From Mesorhizobium sp. WSM4306 (lineage in GTDB: Bacteria > Pseudomonadota > Alphaproteobacteria > Rhizobiales > Rhizobiaceae), in NCBI RefSeq assembly GCF_007003975.1, contig NZ_VFTC01000002.1, forward strand, positions 186,001 to 250,000: a stretch of 64,000 nt of DNA, given 5' to 3'. The translations under genes were made by a program, and so were the position numbers. The notes under the pieces were generated by a model. The model made no database searches. It saw only the letters and a list, made by a program, of their open reading frames with translations, and had not been told where the DNA came from. The first letter of the stretch is position 1. Each line of letters starts with the position of its first letter. Shown here one piece after another: positions 33,972-43,012 of the stretch.

Positions 33972-35492
33972 ATGCCTCTGCTACGCTCGAACACAGCGGA
34001 TAAATTCATTGTGGACCGCAGGAAACCGCACCGCAACAGTGATGTGGCGCGCGCGGTGCGCAGAACGCGCGACCGTCTTTCGCAACAGGTCGGCAATCTC
34101 GACTTCGACCGCGAGCTCCTGAAGCTGCATGCCCGCGCCATGGTGGGGGGTGCGACCGTCATTCCGCTTTTGGTGCTGGCGATCGCGGCAACCGGGCTGC
34201 TGGCGGGCATGGACAAGCAGATCAGCATCTGGGCGCTGTTCACGCTCATCTGCTATTCGATCGTTGCCTTCATGGCGCGGCGCGTCGAACGCACCGAAGC
34301 GGCCGAACTCGACCCTATTTTAACACGCCGGGATTTTCTGATCGGCCATTCGCTGTGCGGCCTCGGCTGGGGCTGGTTCGCCTGGCTCGGCTGCGCCTCC
34401 TGCCAGATCGATTATTTCCCGGTGATCAAGGCGATGGTGCTGCTGCTGGCGATGGCAGCGACCGCAATTACGGCGTCGTCCTTGCGCAGCGCGCTGCTCG
34501 CCACCTTTGTCATTCCGGTGGCGGTCTATGCCTATGCCGAATCAAAACTGTGGATGTCGGTCGAGACGATGATGGTCGCACTGCTGATCGCGGCTCTGCC
34601 GTTCTTCGCCTACTTCGCGCGTCATCTCAACCACTCGTCGCTGATGCTTCTGTCGTTCCGCTCCGAAAAGGATGCGTTGCTCGCCGAGGTAGAGACGGCA
34701 AAATCGATGTCGGACGAGGCCCGTCGGCGGGCCGAAGACGCCAACCTGGCGAAGTCGCGCTTTCTCGCCTCGATGAGCCATGAGCTGAGGACACCGCTCA
34801 ACGCCATTCTCGGTTTTTCCGAGGTGATGGCCAATGAGGTGCTGGGGCCGATGAGCAATCCCACCTACCGCGACTACGCCCGCGACGTGCACGATTCCGG
34901 CCAGCATCTGCTCGACCTGATCAACGAAATCCTCGACCTGTCGCGCATCGAGGCCGGCCGCTACCAGCTCAACGAGGAGCCGGTGATGCTGCTCCACATC
35001 GCCGAAGACTGCTGCCACATGATGGAGTTGAAGGCGCGCAACAAGGACATCCGCATCGTCCAGGATTTTGAAATCGCCTTGCCGCGCCTGTTCGCCGACG
35101 AGCGCGCGGTGCGACAGATCATCCTCAACCTTTTGTCAAATGCCATCAAGTTCACCGCCACCGGCGGCGAAGTTCGTGTGCGTGTCGGCTGGACGGCGGG
35201 CGGCGGCCAATACATTTCGGTCAAGGACAACGGACCGGGCATTCCGGAGGACGAAATCCCGGTCGTGCTGTCCGCCTTCGGCCAGGGCTCGATCGCCATC
35301 AAGAGCGCCGAACAGGGCACGGGGCTCGGGCTGCCGATCGTGCAGGGCCTGCTCGCCATGCATGGCGGCGAATTCGAACTTCTTTCCAAATTGCGCGAAG
35401 GCACCGAGGCGATCGCCATCTTCCCGCTCAGCCGGGTGATGGAGGAATTGCCGGCGCTGCCGACCAAGGCGGTAGCGGCGCGGCGGCGCTAG
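33972..35492 (+). CDS. Membrane sensor histidine kinase (PdhS/PleC-like C-terminus)
   Basis: 506 residues with six or so membrane helices in the first 220 residues, then a HisKA domain (FLASMSHELRTPLNAILGFSEVM, phospho-His in SHELRTP) and a HATPase_c domain (NLLSNAIKFTATGGEV, DNGPGIPEDEIP, GTGLGLPIV). The HisKA region, ending NEILDLSRIEAGRYQLNE, is like those of the alphaproteobacterial DivJ/PleC/PdhS cell-cycle kinases. No response regulator gene lies nearby, so it is an orphan kinase. The start at 33972 has a weak ribosome binding site. Confidence 0.9.
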   Translation: MPLLRSNTADKFIVDRRKPHRNSDVARAVRRTRDRLSQQVGNLDFDRELLKLHARAMVGGATVIPLLVLAIAATGLLAGMDKQISIWALFTLICYSIVAFMARRVERTEAAELDPILTRRDFLIGHSLCGLGWGWFAWLGCASCQIDYFPVIKAMVLLLAMAATAITASSLRSALLATFVIPVAVYAYAESKLWMSVETMMVALLIAALPFFAYFARHLNHSSLMLLSFRSEKDALLAEVETAKSMSDEARRRAEDANLAKSRFLASMSHELRTPLNAILGFSEVMANEVLGPMSNPTYRDYARDVHDSGQHLLDLINEILDLSRIEAGRYQLNEEPVMLLHIAEDCCHMMELKARNKDIRIVQDFEIALPRLFADERAVRQIILNLLSNAIKFTATGGEVRVRVGWTAGGGQYISVKDNGPGIPEDEIPVVLSAFGQGSIAIKSAEQGTGLGLPIVQGLLAMHGGEFELLSKLREGTEAIAIFPLSRVMEELPALPTKAVAARRR

Positions 35493-35501
35493 CGGCCTGT
35501 T

Positions 35502-36515
35502 CTATGCTTTGACCGCAGCCGCCATGCCCGAACTGGTAAGCGCGGCGGCCTTGACCAGGCCAGCGGCAAGGGCCGCCCCTACTCCCTCGCCGTGGCTGAC
35601 GCCGAGATCGAGCAGCGGAATGAGGCCGAGCCGCTCGGCGGCAAGCCTTTGGCCGGGCTCTTGCGACAGGCTGGCCAGCAGACAATGGTCGAGCACCGCG
35701 GGATTGGCGGCGTGCAGCACGGCGGCCGCGGCGGTTGCGGCAAAGCCGTCGAGCAGCACCGGGATCTTCTGCATCCGGGCAGCGATGATGGCGCCGGCGA
35801 TGGCCGCGAATTCGCGTCCGCCGACCCGGCGCAACGCTTCCAGCGGGTCCTTGAGAGCCGCACCATGGAAGGCAAGGGCGGCGTCGACCACGTCAGCCTT
35901 GCGCGCCTGCATCGCCGCGTCTGCACCCGATCCCGGACCGACCCAGTCGGCGCCGCTGCCGCCGAACAGGGCCGCGCACAAGGCTGCCGCGACGGTGGAG
36001 TTGCCGACGCCGAGATCGCCAAGGCAGATCAGATCGGCGCCGCCGGCAATCGCTTCCATGCCGAAGGCCATGGTGGCGGCGCAGCCGCGCTCGTCGAGGG
36101 CCGCGTCCTCGGTGATATCGGCGGTCGCAATGTGCAGCGCCAGGTCGAACACCTTGAGGCCAAGATCGTTGGCGATGCAAACCTGATTGATCGCGGCACC
36201 GCCGGCAGCGCAAAGCTCGACGGCGTTGGCGGTCGCAGCCACAGTGCGCGGCGAAATGCCGTGCCGGGTGACGCCATGGTTGCCGGCGAAAATCGCCACC
36301 AGGGGCCGGTTCACCGCCGGCGGCGCGCGGCCGCTCCAGGTGGCCAGCCAGGCCGCGATGTCCTCGATGCGGCCGAGCGAACCCATCGGCTTGTCGGCCT
36401 TGGCAAACAGCGTGCGCACGCGCGCCGCGGCCGTCTCGTCGGCCGACGGCAGGTTTGCCAGCAGATCGCGGAAATCGTCGAAAGGCAGTGCGCTGGTCAT
36501 GACGTCGGTGCTCAT
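35502..36515 (-). CDS. cobT: Nicotinate-nucleotide--dimethylbenzimidazole phosphoribosyltransferase CobT
   Basis: 337 residues. It makes alpha-ribazole phosphate for the lower ligand of cobalamin. Signature parts: KPMGSLGRIEDIAAWLA, IFAGNHGVTRHGIS, FGMEAIAGGADLICLGDLGVGNSTVAAAL, and DLGVSHGEGVGAALAAGLVKAA with the catalytic Glu. The start at 36515 is chosen; ATG 36500 is an alternative, and neither has an ideally spaced ribosome binding site. No other cobalamin gene is adjacent. Confidence 0.95.
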   Translation of the reverse strand: MSTDVMTSALPFDDFRDLLANLPSADETAAARVRTLFAKADKPMGSLGRIEDIAAWLATWSGRAPPAVNRPLVAIFAGNHGVTRHGISPRTVAATANAVELCAAGGAAINQVCIANDLGLKVFDLALHIATADITEDAALDERGCAATMAFGMEAIAGGADLICLGDLGVGNSTVAAALCAALFGGSGADWVGPGSGADAAMQARKADVVDAALAFHGAALKDPLEALRRVGGREFAAIAGAIIAARMQKIPVLLDGFAATAAAAVLHAANPAVLDHCLLASLSQEPGQRLAAERLGLIPLLDLGVSHGEGVGAALAAGLVKAAALTSSGMAAAVKA

Positions 36516-36698
36516 CTCCAAGATTGCCAAGCGGCATAGCCGCCTTGCCCGGCCGGCACAACCGTCAAGCCGCAACACCGGGCCGTGCCGCAAAAGCGGC
36601 TGCCGGCGGCGAAATCCGGAGGGCTTGCATTGGCTTTGCCGTTGCACCATGTGGAAGCGAGACAAGGGATACCTAGAAGGGATTCTCAAGAGAACATC

Positions 36699-36932
36699 AT
36701 GACGGCCATCGAATCTCCGTGCATCCTGGTCTGTTCGATCGACATGAAAACCGGCTTCTGTTTCGGGTGTGGCCGCACGCGCGATGAAATCGGCGCCTGG
36801 ATGGGCATGACGTCGGAAAACCGCCGCAGCGTCATGGCCGAATTGCCGGCCCGGCTGGAAACGGTCGAGCGCCGGCCGCGCCGGGAAACACGCCGCAGCC
36901 GCATGGCGCGCGAGCGCGACGTCCTCTCGTGA
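36699..36932 (+). CDS. DUF1289 small protein
   Basis: 77 residues: SPCILVCSIDMKTGFCFGCGRTRDEIGAWMGM, with four Cys in the CxxxC ... CxxC arrangement of DUF1289, probably a small zinc or Fe-S site. The C-terminus is Arg-rich. It starts at ATG 36699 and lies 13 bases before an aspartic protease gene, so the two likely form one operon. Divergent from cobT. Confidence 0.87.
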   Translation: MTAIESPCILVCSIDMKTGFCFGCGRTRDEIGAWMGMTSENRRSVMAELPARLETVERRPRRETRRSRMARERDVLS

Positions 36933-36945
36933 AACGGCAGACCCA

Positions 36946-37650
36946 ATGAACCGACTGTTCTGGATCGTGATGGCGGCAATCGGCGTCGCGCTGGTGCTGC
37001 TGATGCTCAACAACGACGCCGGCAGCACGTTCGGCATCGAGAACTACGATTTCAGCCGGCTGGTCTGGTTGGGCGCGATCGGCTTGCTGGTCAGCGCCGG
37101 CCTTGTCCGATCCGGCAGGCCGCTCGGCGCCATGGCCCGCAATCTCGGCACCTGGGCCGTGATCGTGCTGGCGCTCGTCGCCGGGTACCAGTACCGCTAC
37201 GAGTTGCAAGACTTCGCCAGCCGCGTGACGGCCGGCCTCGTTCCCGGCAGCCCGCTGGCGCTCGGCGTCGAGGATGGCCATGCGACTGTGACCCTGGACA
37301 AGGCCGACAGCGGCCATTTCGAAGCCCGTATCACGATCAATGGCGCGCCGATCCGAACCGTTGTCGACACTGGCGCGACCAGCACGGTGCTCACTGCCGA
37401 AGACGCGCAAGCGGCCGGCTTCAATCCGGCAGCGCTGAGCTTCACCGTTCCGGTCTCGACCGCCAACGGCATGGCGCGCGCCGCTTCGGTGAGGACCGAC
37501 GAACTGGCGATCGGCGGCATCGTACGCAAGAACATGCAGGTCACGGTCGCCGCACCGGGCACGCTCAGCCAGAGCCTGCTCGGCATGAATTTTATTGGCT
37601 CGCTGTCGGGTTTCGACGTGCGCGGCGACAGGATGATTTTGCGCGACTGA
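36946..37650 (+). CDS. TIGR02281-family membrane-anchored retropepsin-like aspartic protease
   Basis: 234 residues. Three hydrophobic segments in the first 90 residues (LFWIVMAAIGVALVLLML and LVWLGAIGLLVSAGLV among them) anchor it. The catalytic part is IRTVVDTGATSTVLTAEDA, the DTGAT motif of clan AA proteases, and LLGMNFIGSLSGFDVRGDRMIL closes the fold. Because there is one DTGA, it should act as a dimer in the periplasm. The target is unknown. Confidence 0.9.
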   Translation: MNRLFWIVMAAIGVALVLLMLNNDAGSTFGIENYDFSRLVWLGAIGLLVSAGLVRSGRPLGAMARNLGTWAVIVLALVAGYQYRYELQDFASRVTAGLVPGSPLALGVEDGHATVTLDKADSGHFEARITINGAPIRTVVDTGATSTVLTAEDAQAAGFNPAALSFTVPVSTANGMARAASVRTDELAIGGIVRKNMQVTVAAPGTLSQSLLGMNFIGSLSGFDVRGDRMILRD

Positions 37651-37655
37651 ACCGC

Positions 37656-38657
37656 TTAAGCGGCCTTTTCAACACGGTCGAAATCGACGGCAGCGAACGC
37701 TGCCTTCAGCACATCCGGTCCCGCACCGGATTTCGTTGCGTCGGTCGACAGAATCTGCCGGAAGCGGCGCGCGCCAGGCAGGCCGTGGAACAGCCCGACC
37801 ATGTGGCGGGTGACATGGCCGAGCCGGCCACCCTGCTCGATATGGCGCGCAGCGTAATCCGCCATCGTGTCGATCAGCGCGGCAAAATCGAACGCCTCGG
37901 CCTTGTCGCCGTAAAACCTCGCATCGACGCCCGCAAGAATGCCCGGCGTGTGGTAGGCGGCGCGGCCAAGCATGGCGCCATCGGCATGGTCGAGGTGACG
38001 GGCAGCCTCATCGAGCGATTGAATGCCGCCATTGATGCCAATGAATTTATTCGGTTTTCCGGCTTTGAGACGATAGACCCTGTCATAGTCGAGCGGCGGA
38101 ATATCGCGATTTTCCTTCGGGCTCAGCCCCTCCAGCCAGGCCTTGCGGGCATGCACCCACAGCGCGTCGGCGCCGGCCGCGAACACGCCGTCGGCCAGCG
38201 CGTTGAGCGCAGGCTCGGGGTCCTGCTCGTCGACACCGATGCGGCATTTTACAGTAACCGGGATTTTTACCGCGCCCTTCATTGCAGCGACGCAATCGGC
38301 GACAAGGTCGGGCACTTTCATCAGGCATGCGCCGAATGTGCCCGACTGGACGCGGTCCGACGGGCAGCCGACATTGAGATTGATCTCGTCATAGCCGAAG
38401 GCCTCGCCGATGCGCGCCGCCTCGGCCAGCTTTTGCGGATCGGAGCCGCCGAGCTGCAGCGCCACCGGATGTTCGGCGTCATCAAAGCCAAGCAGCCGTT
38501 CGCGCGCACCATGGATGATAGCGTCGGCCACCACCATTTCGGTGTAGAGCAGCGCACGCCGCGTCAACTGGCGATGGAAGAACCGGCAATGCCGGTCCGT
38601 CCAGTCCATCATGGGGGCGACCGAGAGCCGGACGCTTTTGTAGTTGTTATCTTGCAT
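37656..38657 (-). CDS. dusA: tRNA-dihydrouridine synthase DusA
   Basis: 333 residues. FMN enzyme that reduces uridines 20/20a in the tRNA D-loop. It has SVAPMMDWTDRHCRFFHR, LYTEMVVADAI, VALQLGGSDP and INLNVGCPSDRVQSGTFGACLM with the catalytic Cys. The length and order match DusA rather than DusB. It ends 6 bases from the convergent aspartic protease gene. Confidence 0.95.
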   Translation of the reverse strand: MQDNNYKSVRLSVAPMMDWTDRHCRFFHRQLTRRALLYTEMVVADAIIHGARERLLGFDDAEHPVALQLGGSDPQKLAEAARIGEAFGYDEINLNVGCPSDRVQSGTFGACLMKVPDLVADCVAAMKGAVKIPVTVKCRIGVDEQDPEPALNALADGVFAAGADALWVHARKAWLEGLSPKENRDIPPLDYDRVYRLKAGKPNKFIGINGGIQSLDEAARHLDHADGAMLGRAAYHTPGILAGVDARFYGDKAEAFDFAALIDTMADYAARHIEQGGRLGHVTRHMVGLFHGLPGARRFRQILSTDATKSGAGPDVLKAAFAAVDFDRVEKAA

Positions 38658-38677
38658 TCCTGGTGGCTTTGCCGCTG

Positions 38678-38887
38678 CTACTTGCCGCTCACATAGGCGA
38701 TTTCGTAGTGTTTTCCTACCCTCAACGCCGCGTCCGCCTCAGGCAGGTTAAGGCCCAGATTAGCGCGAGCTTTGTCGAGGTAGCTGTAGACGCCGACGGC
38801 GACCGCGCACCACGCAACGGTTAGATAGGCGACCGCGGTAGGTCCGCAGGGGTCAAGCTTGTGTAGAAACGCCGTGCCTCGCTCCAA
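38678..38887 (-). CDS. Possible small membrane protein
   Basis: A 69-residue frame that opens at TTG 38887. The middle AVAYLTVAWCAVAVGVYSYLD looks like one membrane helix, and the rest is hydrophilic. The helix end resembles that of the small protein at 41074-41232 (VGVYSYLD against AGVYTYVD). No strong ribosome binding site. It may be a decayed or minor gene. Confidence 0.35.
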   Translation of the reverse strand: MERGTAFLHKLDPCGPTAVAYLTVAWCAVAVGVYSYLDKARANLGLNLPEADAALRVGKHYEIAYVSGK

Positions 38888-38942
38888 TCAGACCCGTGGA
38901 TGGTGTACTGTGACGAGACGTCGGGACCGAGGATCAGCAGAT

Positions 38943-39932
38943 ATGGACAAGGAGGGCTTGGCCGAGATCTCAGCTCGATATGTTCACTTCGCCGATACAG
39001 AAGCTCGCGGCCGCTCGCCGCTCTACGAAGCGTTGGCTCGTGCGGTCGCTGAGGACTGGGAGACGCTCGACTTCCTGTCGACCCTCCCGGACCTAAAGCG
39101 GCAACCGAACCTTCTGCTTGCCGCGGTGCGTCACCTGTTCGGCACTCCGACAGGGTGGGCCGAATTTCGCCAGGCGCTCCTGGCGCATCTGCACGCTGTC
39201 CGCTCTCTCATGCTGGAGCGCTCGACCCAGACCAATGAGCCGGGAAGGTGCGCCACGCTGCTCCCCGTCCTATCGCGTTTGCCGCAGCCGCTGGCTCTCA
39301 TCGAGGTCGGGACCTCCGCAGGGCTCTGCCTCATGCCCGACCTCTATGGCTATGACTACGGACGCAAGGCGATCCGCGCACCCACGATGGCCTCGGAGCC
39401 ACCTGTTTTCCGATGCTTGGCCAGCGAGACGACGCCATTGCCGGCGGCCTTGCCGCAAGTCGTTTGGCGAGCGGGATTGGACCTGAACCCGATCGATGCT
39501 TCGGACGATACGCAAGTCGCATGGCTTGAGACACTCGTCTGGCCGGAACAGACAGCACGGCTCGCCAATCTGCGGGCGGCGCTAAAGATTGCCGCCACAG
39601 TCAAACCTCGAGTGGTGAAGGGCGACCTGCGCGGGAGCGACCTCGTGCAACTCTGCAGCGAAGCGCCAAAGGACGCTACGCTCGTCATCTTTCACACAGC
39701 CGTCCTCGACTATGTCTCCGACCCTGGCGACAGAGAAGCTTTCGCCGAGCAGGCGATGCGTCTCGCTCCTTATTGGGTATCGAACGAGTTCCCACGCGTA
39801 TTCCCGTCCATCGCCACACGCGCCGGTACAAGCCGGCCACCAGGCCGCTTTCTCCTATCTGCGAACGGCTCCCCTGTAGCTTGGACCGATCCGCATGGCG
39901 CCTCGCTCGAGTGGATCACGGACGAGGCGTAG
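38943..39932 (+). CDS. DUF2332 domain protein
   Basis: 329 residues from the ATG at 38943, preceded by GAGGA. It matches DUF2332: ISARYVHFADTEARGRSPLYEALARAVAED, LLAAVRHL, LIEVGTSAGLCLMPDLYGYDYG, and VVKGDLRGSDL. The VGTSAGLCL segment resembles a nucleotide or SAM-binding loop, but the activity is unknown. Flanked by small orphan genes in a more A/T-rich patch, which suggests an acquired gene. Confidence 0.87.
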   Translation: MDKEGLAEISARYVHFADTEARGRSPLYEALARAVAEDWETLDFLSTLPDLKRQPNLLLAAVRHLFGTPTGWAEFRQALLAHLHAVRSLMLERSTQTNEPGRCATLLPVLSRLPQPLALIEVGTSAGLCLMPDLYGYDYGRKAIRAPTMASEPPVFRCLASETTPLPAALPQVVWRAGLDLNPIDASDDTQVAWLETLVWPEQTARLANLRAALKIAATVKPRVVKGDLRGSDLVQLCSEAPKDATLVIFHTAVLDYVSDPGDREAFAEQAMRLAPYWVSNEFPRVFPSIATRAGTSRPPGRFLLSANGSPVAWTDPHGASLEWITDEA

Positions 39933-40193
39933 GCGGCTGATCGGGACCGGCTGCTACAAGCGGCCGGCAGCTGATGGTCACGTTCTTGCCGACAACGCCT
40001 TCGACAGCATAGCAATCAAAAGACCGAATGTTTCGTGCTCATCTGTGCGTCGTTGAATCGAGAACTGGCACAGACCAGAAGCGTGCTCGCAAACCTCAGA
40101 TCATCGTATGATGGTTACTATTGTAGCAACTTGCATGGGATTGGCTCTCCGGCAGGCATGGCGGCTCCTGGATTCCAAGGAGCGGATACAGGT
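39933..40193. other. Short gene-poor stretch with a possible transposase remnant
   Basis: A + strand reading from about 39945 to 40050 has no start codon and gives ADGHVLADNAFDSIAIKRP. This is reminiscent of the LADKAYDS motif of IS5-type transposases. The rest of an IS is absent. It may be a decayed fragment, or chance. Confidence 0.25.
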
Positions 40194-40607
40194 ATGTCGG
40201 TGGACGAGAGGAGTGATAGCGATCGTAGTGCATCGCTGAAGTCCTACGACGATCTTCAGAGAGCAGGCGCGAACATAGATCCCACCTTTCAGCAGGTAAT
40301 CAACTTTCGATTCGTAAAACGGGTGGATTCATACAACGCGGTCGGGGACGGGCCGCATCTCGATGCGGCCGTGCAAAGGTTAACTAGCAAGCGAGGCCAA
40401 TATCCAAAGAATGCTGGCATATGCTCTGGCGATATTGTTGACGAGGTGATTCAGGAGAGGAATGCTAAGTTCGACGAGGTCGAGCTCTTGCGGGTAAAGG
40501 CCATATCCTATTATTCCTTCCTAGTGGCGTCATCCGCCGCATATGGTGCGGCGAACAGATTTTTGAGCGATCTTGGTAGTCCGGATGTGGCCGCCCTCAT
40601 CAAATAG
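40194..40607 (+). CDS. Hypothetical protein, no family recognised
   Basis: 137 residues from the ATG at 40194, with AAGGAG about 11 bases upstream; a GTG at 40035 would add 53 residues. The sequence (MSVDERSDSDRSASLKSYDDL ... SKRGQYPKNAGICSGDIVDEVIQERNAKFDEVELLRV) has no signal peptide. The last 35 residues are hydrophobic (YYSFLVASSAAYGAANRF). Its codon use is more A/T-rich than its neighbours', suggesting recent acquisition. It could be an accessory or phage-type gene. Confidence 0.5.
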   Translation: MSVDERSDSDRSASLKSYDDLQRAGANIDPTFQQVINFRFVKRVDSYNAVGDGPHLDAAVQRLTSKRGQYPKNAGICSGDIVDEVIQERNAKFDEVELLRVKAISYYSFLVASSAAYGAANRFLSDLGSPDVAALIK

Positions 40608-41073
40608 GGCCTTTCGTTTCCTGCTTTTGACGGCGAGCGCGCTTCTGCAAATTGGTTCGGTCCAACAGATCTGGCTGGGTAAGGGTGGCAAGCTAACCAT
40701 CGGAATGCAGGAGAGCTGGATGATCCACGGCACGGACCACTGATTTATCGCCCCAACGGCATGGTCTGTCATACCCGCCGCTCGGCAGCGTGCGGTTTGC
40801 GAGCGGATCGCGGAACCGCTTTCGCTAGCGGATCGCTCGCCATTGTCCATCCTCAACGATCCGCGGCGGCAAATCATTGCGTTGGCGGAAGCACAGCTTG
40901 CTGAGGGACGATCGAACCAACGGATCGCCAGCCAACGAGCAGGCTCTTCTGGAGCAGAGGGCAAAGCTCGTCTGGATGGAGATCACAATCCCTAGATGAC
41001 CGACAGGATGTTGGCCCGGTGCGAAAAACGACTCTGTGAGGGCATTTGTGGCAGCCCGACAGACGGGAACGGC
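40608..41073. other. Gene-less region, possible decayed coding sequence
   Basis: No credible intact gene. On the + strand one frame runs almost open from about 40670 to 40995, interrupted by a stop at 40741-40743, and reads on with no start (including RSPLSILNDPRRQIIALAEAQ). It looks like the remains of a coding sequence. No terminal repeats or integrase were seen. Confidence 0.3.
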
Positions 41074-41232
41074 TCAATTCGAGCGTCTGTCGACGTAGGT
41101 GTAGACGCCGGCGCCTATGGCGACCGCACCGACCGTGATCACGATCGATGGTGCGCCCATCAAACTGGCGAGGACCGCCCAGACAAGGGCGATGACGATA
41201 GCGCCGAGTGTTCCCAGGATCAGTCTCGGCAA
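41074..41232 (-). CDS. Small two-helix membrane protein, TTG start
   Basis: 52 residues. A TTG start at 41232 is placed 5 bases after GGAGGGG, a strong ribosome binding site. The protein is nearly all hydrophobic: LILGTLGAIVIALVWAVLAS and then APSIVITVGAVAIGAGVYTY, ending VDRRSN. Two membrane helices are likely. No family recognised; the function could be a small membrane regulator or a toxin-like peptide. Confidence 0.5.
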   Translation of the reverse strand: MPRLILGTLGAIVIALVWAVLASLMGAPSIVITVGAVAIGAGVYTYVDRRSN

Positions 41233-41411
41233 TGTCTCCCCTCCACGTGCGGACCGTCCGTGGATTGGACATCAACCACCGGTCACGCGCAGCATGAAAG
41301 CACAGTATAGCCCGTGAGGTGAAGGGCCGGGCGGGAATAGGCTGGCGCGAGAAACGGCGGCCCGGGCCACTACGGCGCAGGCGTTCAATCACAAAATGAC
41401 CGGACCGGACC

Positions 41412-41714
41412 CTAACGTCTCAGCGCGTGGACCTGCGCCATGCCTTCGCCGCCCATTGGCAGCGCCATGTCGTCGTCGAGCAGGCGGGTGATACGGGCAA
41501 AACCGGTGAAGGCCTTCCTTGCCTCCTCAGCCGACATCCGGCCCGCCAGGGCCGCGGAGCAGCAATTCAGGGCACATTGATACACAGGCCCACGCCGACC
41601 CGACGGCCATTTCTGCAGAAAGACCATCGCTTCGGCAACGCTATCGACTTCCTCGACGGGGTGTCCCTGCCCGCGCGCAATGCGCACCGGCGTAAAGAAA
41701 TGCAAGCGGTCCAT
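41412..41714 (-). CDS. DUF982 protein
   Basis: 100 residues from the ATG at 41714, preceded by GGGAGAG. It matches DUF982, a rhizobial family: LHFFTPVRIARGQGHPVEEVDSVAEAMVFLQKWPSGRRGPVYQCALNCCSAALAGRMSAEEARKAFTGFARI. Many rhizobial genomes hold many copies; the function is unknown. Divergent from the glycosyltransferase gene. Confidence 0.87.
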   Translation of the reverse strand: MDRLHFFTPVRIARGQGHPVEEVDSVAEAMVFLQKWPSGRRGPVYQCALNCCSAALAGRMSAEEARKAFTGFARITRLLDDDMALPMGGEGMAQVHALRR

Positions 41715-41907
41715 TTTTTGTTCTCTCCCTGGTCGGCCGCAGTGCGAACCAACCCTATAAAATTCGCGAACAGCGAGTTGGTTCCCGCTTCTTGCAAAAA
41801 AATTTGCGCGGGTTGGCTTGGATTGTTGGCGGCCGGATTTTATCCGGAACGTTACGCCCGCTGACGCATTTCGCTCCCGTGTTCGCCTTTGAGGGACAGT
41901 CCAAATC

Positions 41908-42969
41908 ATGCGCATAGCCCACGTCGCCCCCCTGCACGAATCCGTGCCGCCCAGGCTCTATGGCGGCACCGAGCGGATCGTTTCCTATCTCACCGAAGGT
42001 CTGGTCGAACTCGGCCATGAGGTGACCTTGTTCGCCAGCGGCGACAGCCACACATCAGCCAGACTGGTTCCGGGTCGCGAACGCGCGCTGCGTCTCGATC
42101 CGCGCCCGCTCAAGTCGGACACCGCAGCGCATCTCGCGATGCTGGCGGATGTGAGGAATCGAGCTCAGGACTTTGATATCATTCATTTTCACCTCAGCCA
42201 TTTCCTGCATTTTTCGTTTTTCGAGAACATGCCGGGCAAGACGGTGACGACGCCGCATGGCCGGCTAGACTATGTCGATCTCGCGCCGGCCTACGAGCGC
42301 TTTCCACGCTTTCCCCTGATTTCGATCTCGCGCAGCCAGAGAAGCGGGCTTGCCAAAGCCAATTGGCTGGCCACCATCCATCACGGGCTGCCGACCGATC
42401 TCTATCAGCCGACCTTCGAGCCGGCGACGGACGAACCATACCTCGCCTTTCTCGGCCGGTTTTCGCGTGACAAGCGGCCGGACCGCGCCATCGACATCGC
42501 CTTGCGCTCGGGCATGAAGCTCAAGCTGGCGGCCAAGATCGGCGATGACGACCGGGCCTATTTCCACGAGACGATCGAGCCGCTGATCGACGGCAACCGT
42601 ATCGACTATATCGGTGAGATTGCCGAGGACAAGAAGGCTGAATTCCTCGGCAATGCCGCCGGGCTCCTGTTTCCGATCGATTGGCCGGAGCCGTTCGGCC
42701 TTGCCGCGATCGAGGCGATGGCGTGCGGTACGCCAACCATCGGCTGGAACTGTGGTGCGTTGCCGGAAGTCATCGACCAGGGCGTCACCGGCTTTATCGT
42801 CGATTCGCGAGACGCCGCCGTCGCTGCGGTGCCGGCCTTGCTGCGGCTCGACCGGCGAAAAGTGCGCGCGGTCTTCGAAAAGCGGTTTTCCGCCAACAGG
42901 ATGGCCCGAGACTATTTCACTGCCTACGCGCGCCTGATCGGCATTCCAGCGGAAGCGAAAGCGTCGTGA
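41908..42969 (+). CDS. GT4-type glycosyltransferase
   Basis: 353 residues with a GT-B fold: RIAHVAPLHESVPPRLYGGTERIVSYL at the N-terminus and LAFLGRFSRDKRPDRAIDIA and FPIDWPEPFGLAAIEAMACGTPTIGW in the C-terminal domain, the EPFG..iEAMACG donor-sugar motif. It uses a nucleotide sugar to extend a glycan. It is the first gene of a run with a glucosidase, otsA and otsB, so its product may belong to glycogen or trehalose metabolism. Confidence 0.92.
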   Translation: MRIAHVAPLHESVPPRLYGGTERIVSYLTEGLVELGHEVTLFASGDSHTSARLVPGRERALRLDPRPLKSDTAAHLAMLADVRNRAQDFDIIHFHLSHFLHFSFFENMPGKTVTTPHGRLDYVDLAPAYERFPRFPLISISRSQRSGLAKANWLATIHHGLPTDLYQPTFEPATDEPYLAFLGRFSRDKRPDRAIDIALRSGMKLKLAAKIGDDDRAYFHETIEPLIDGNRIDYIGEIAEDKKAEFLGNAAGLLFPIDWPEPFGLAAIEAMACGTPTIGWNCGALPEVIDQGVTGFIVDSRDAAVAAVPALLRLDRRKVRAVFEKRFSANRMARDYFTAYARLIGIPAEAKAS

Positions 42970-43012
42970 GCAACGCCAGACCGTCAATGCCGAAAACAGA
43001 GATTTGTGATCG

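Noticed and set aside
39945..40050. A possible IS5-type transposase remnant
   Set aside because: Only one short motif-like stretch, with no terminal repeats; not enough to call a mobile element.
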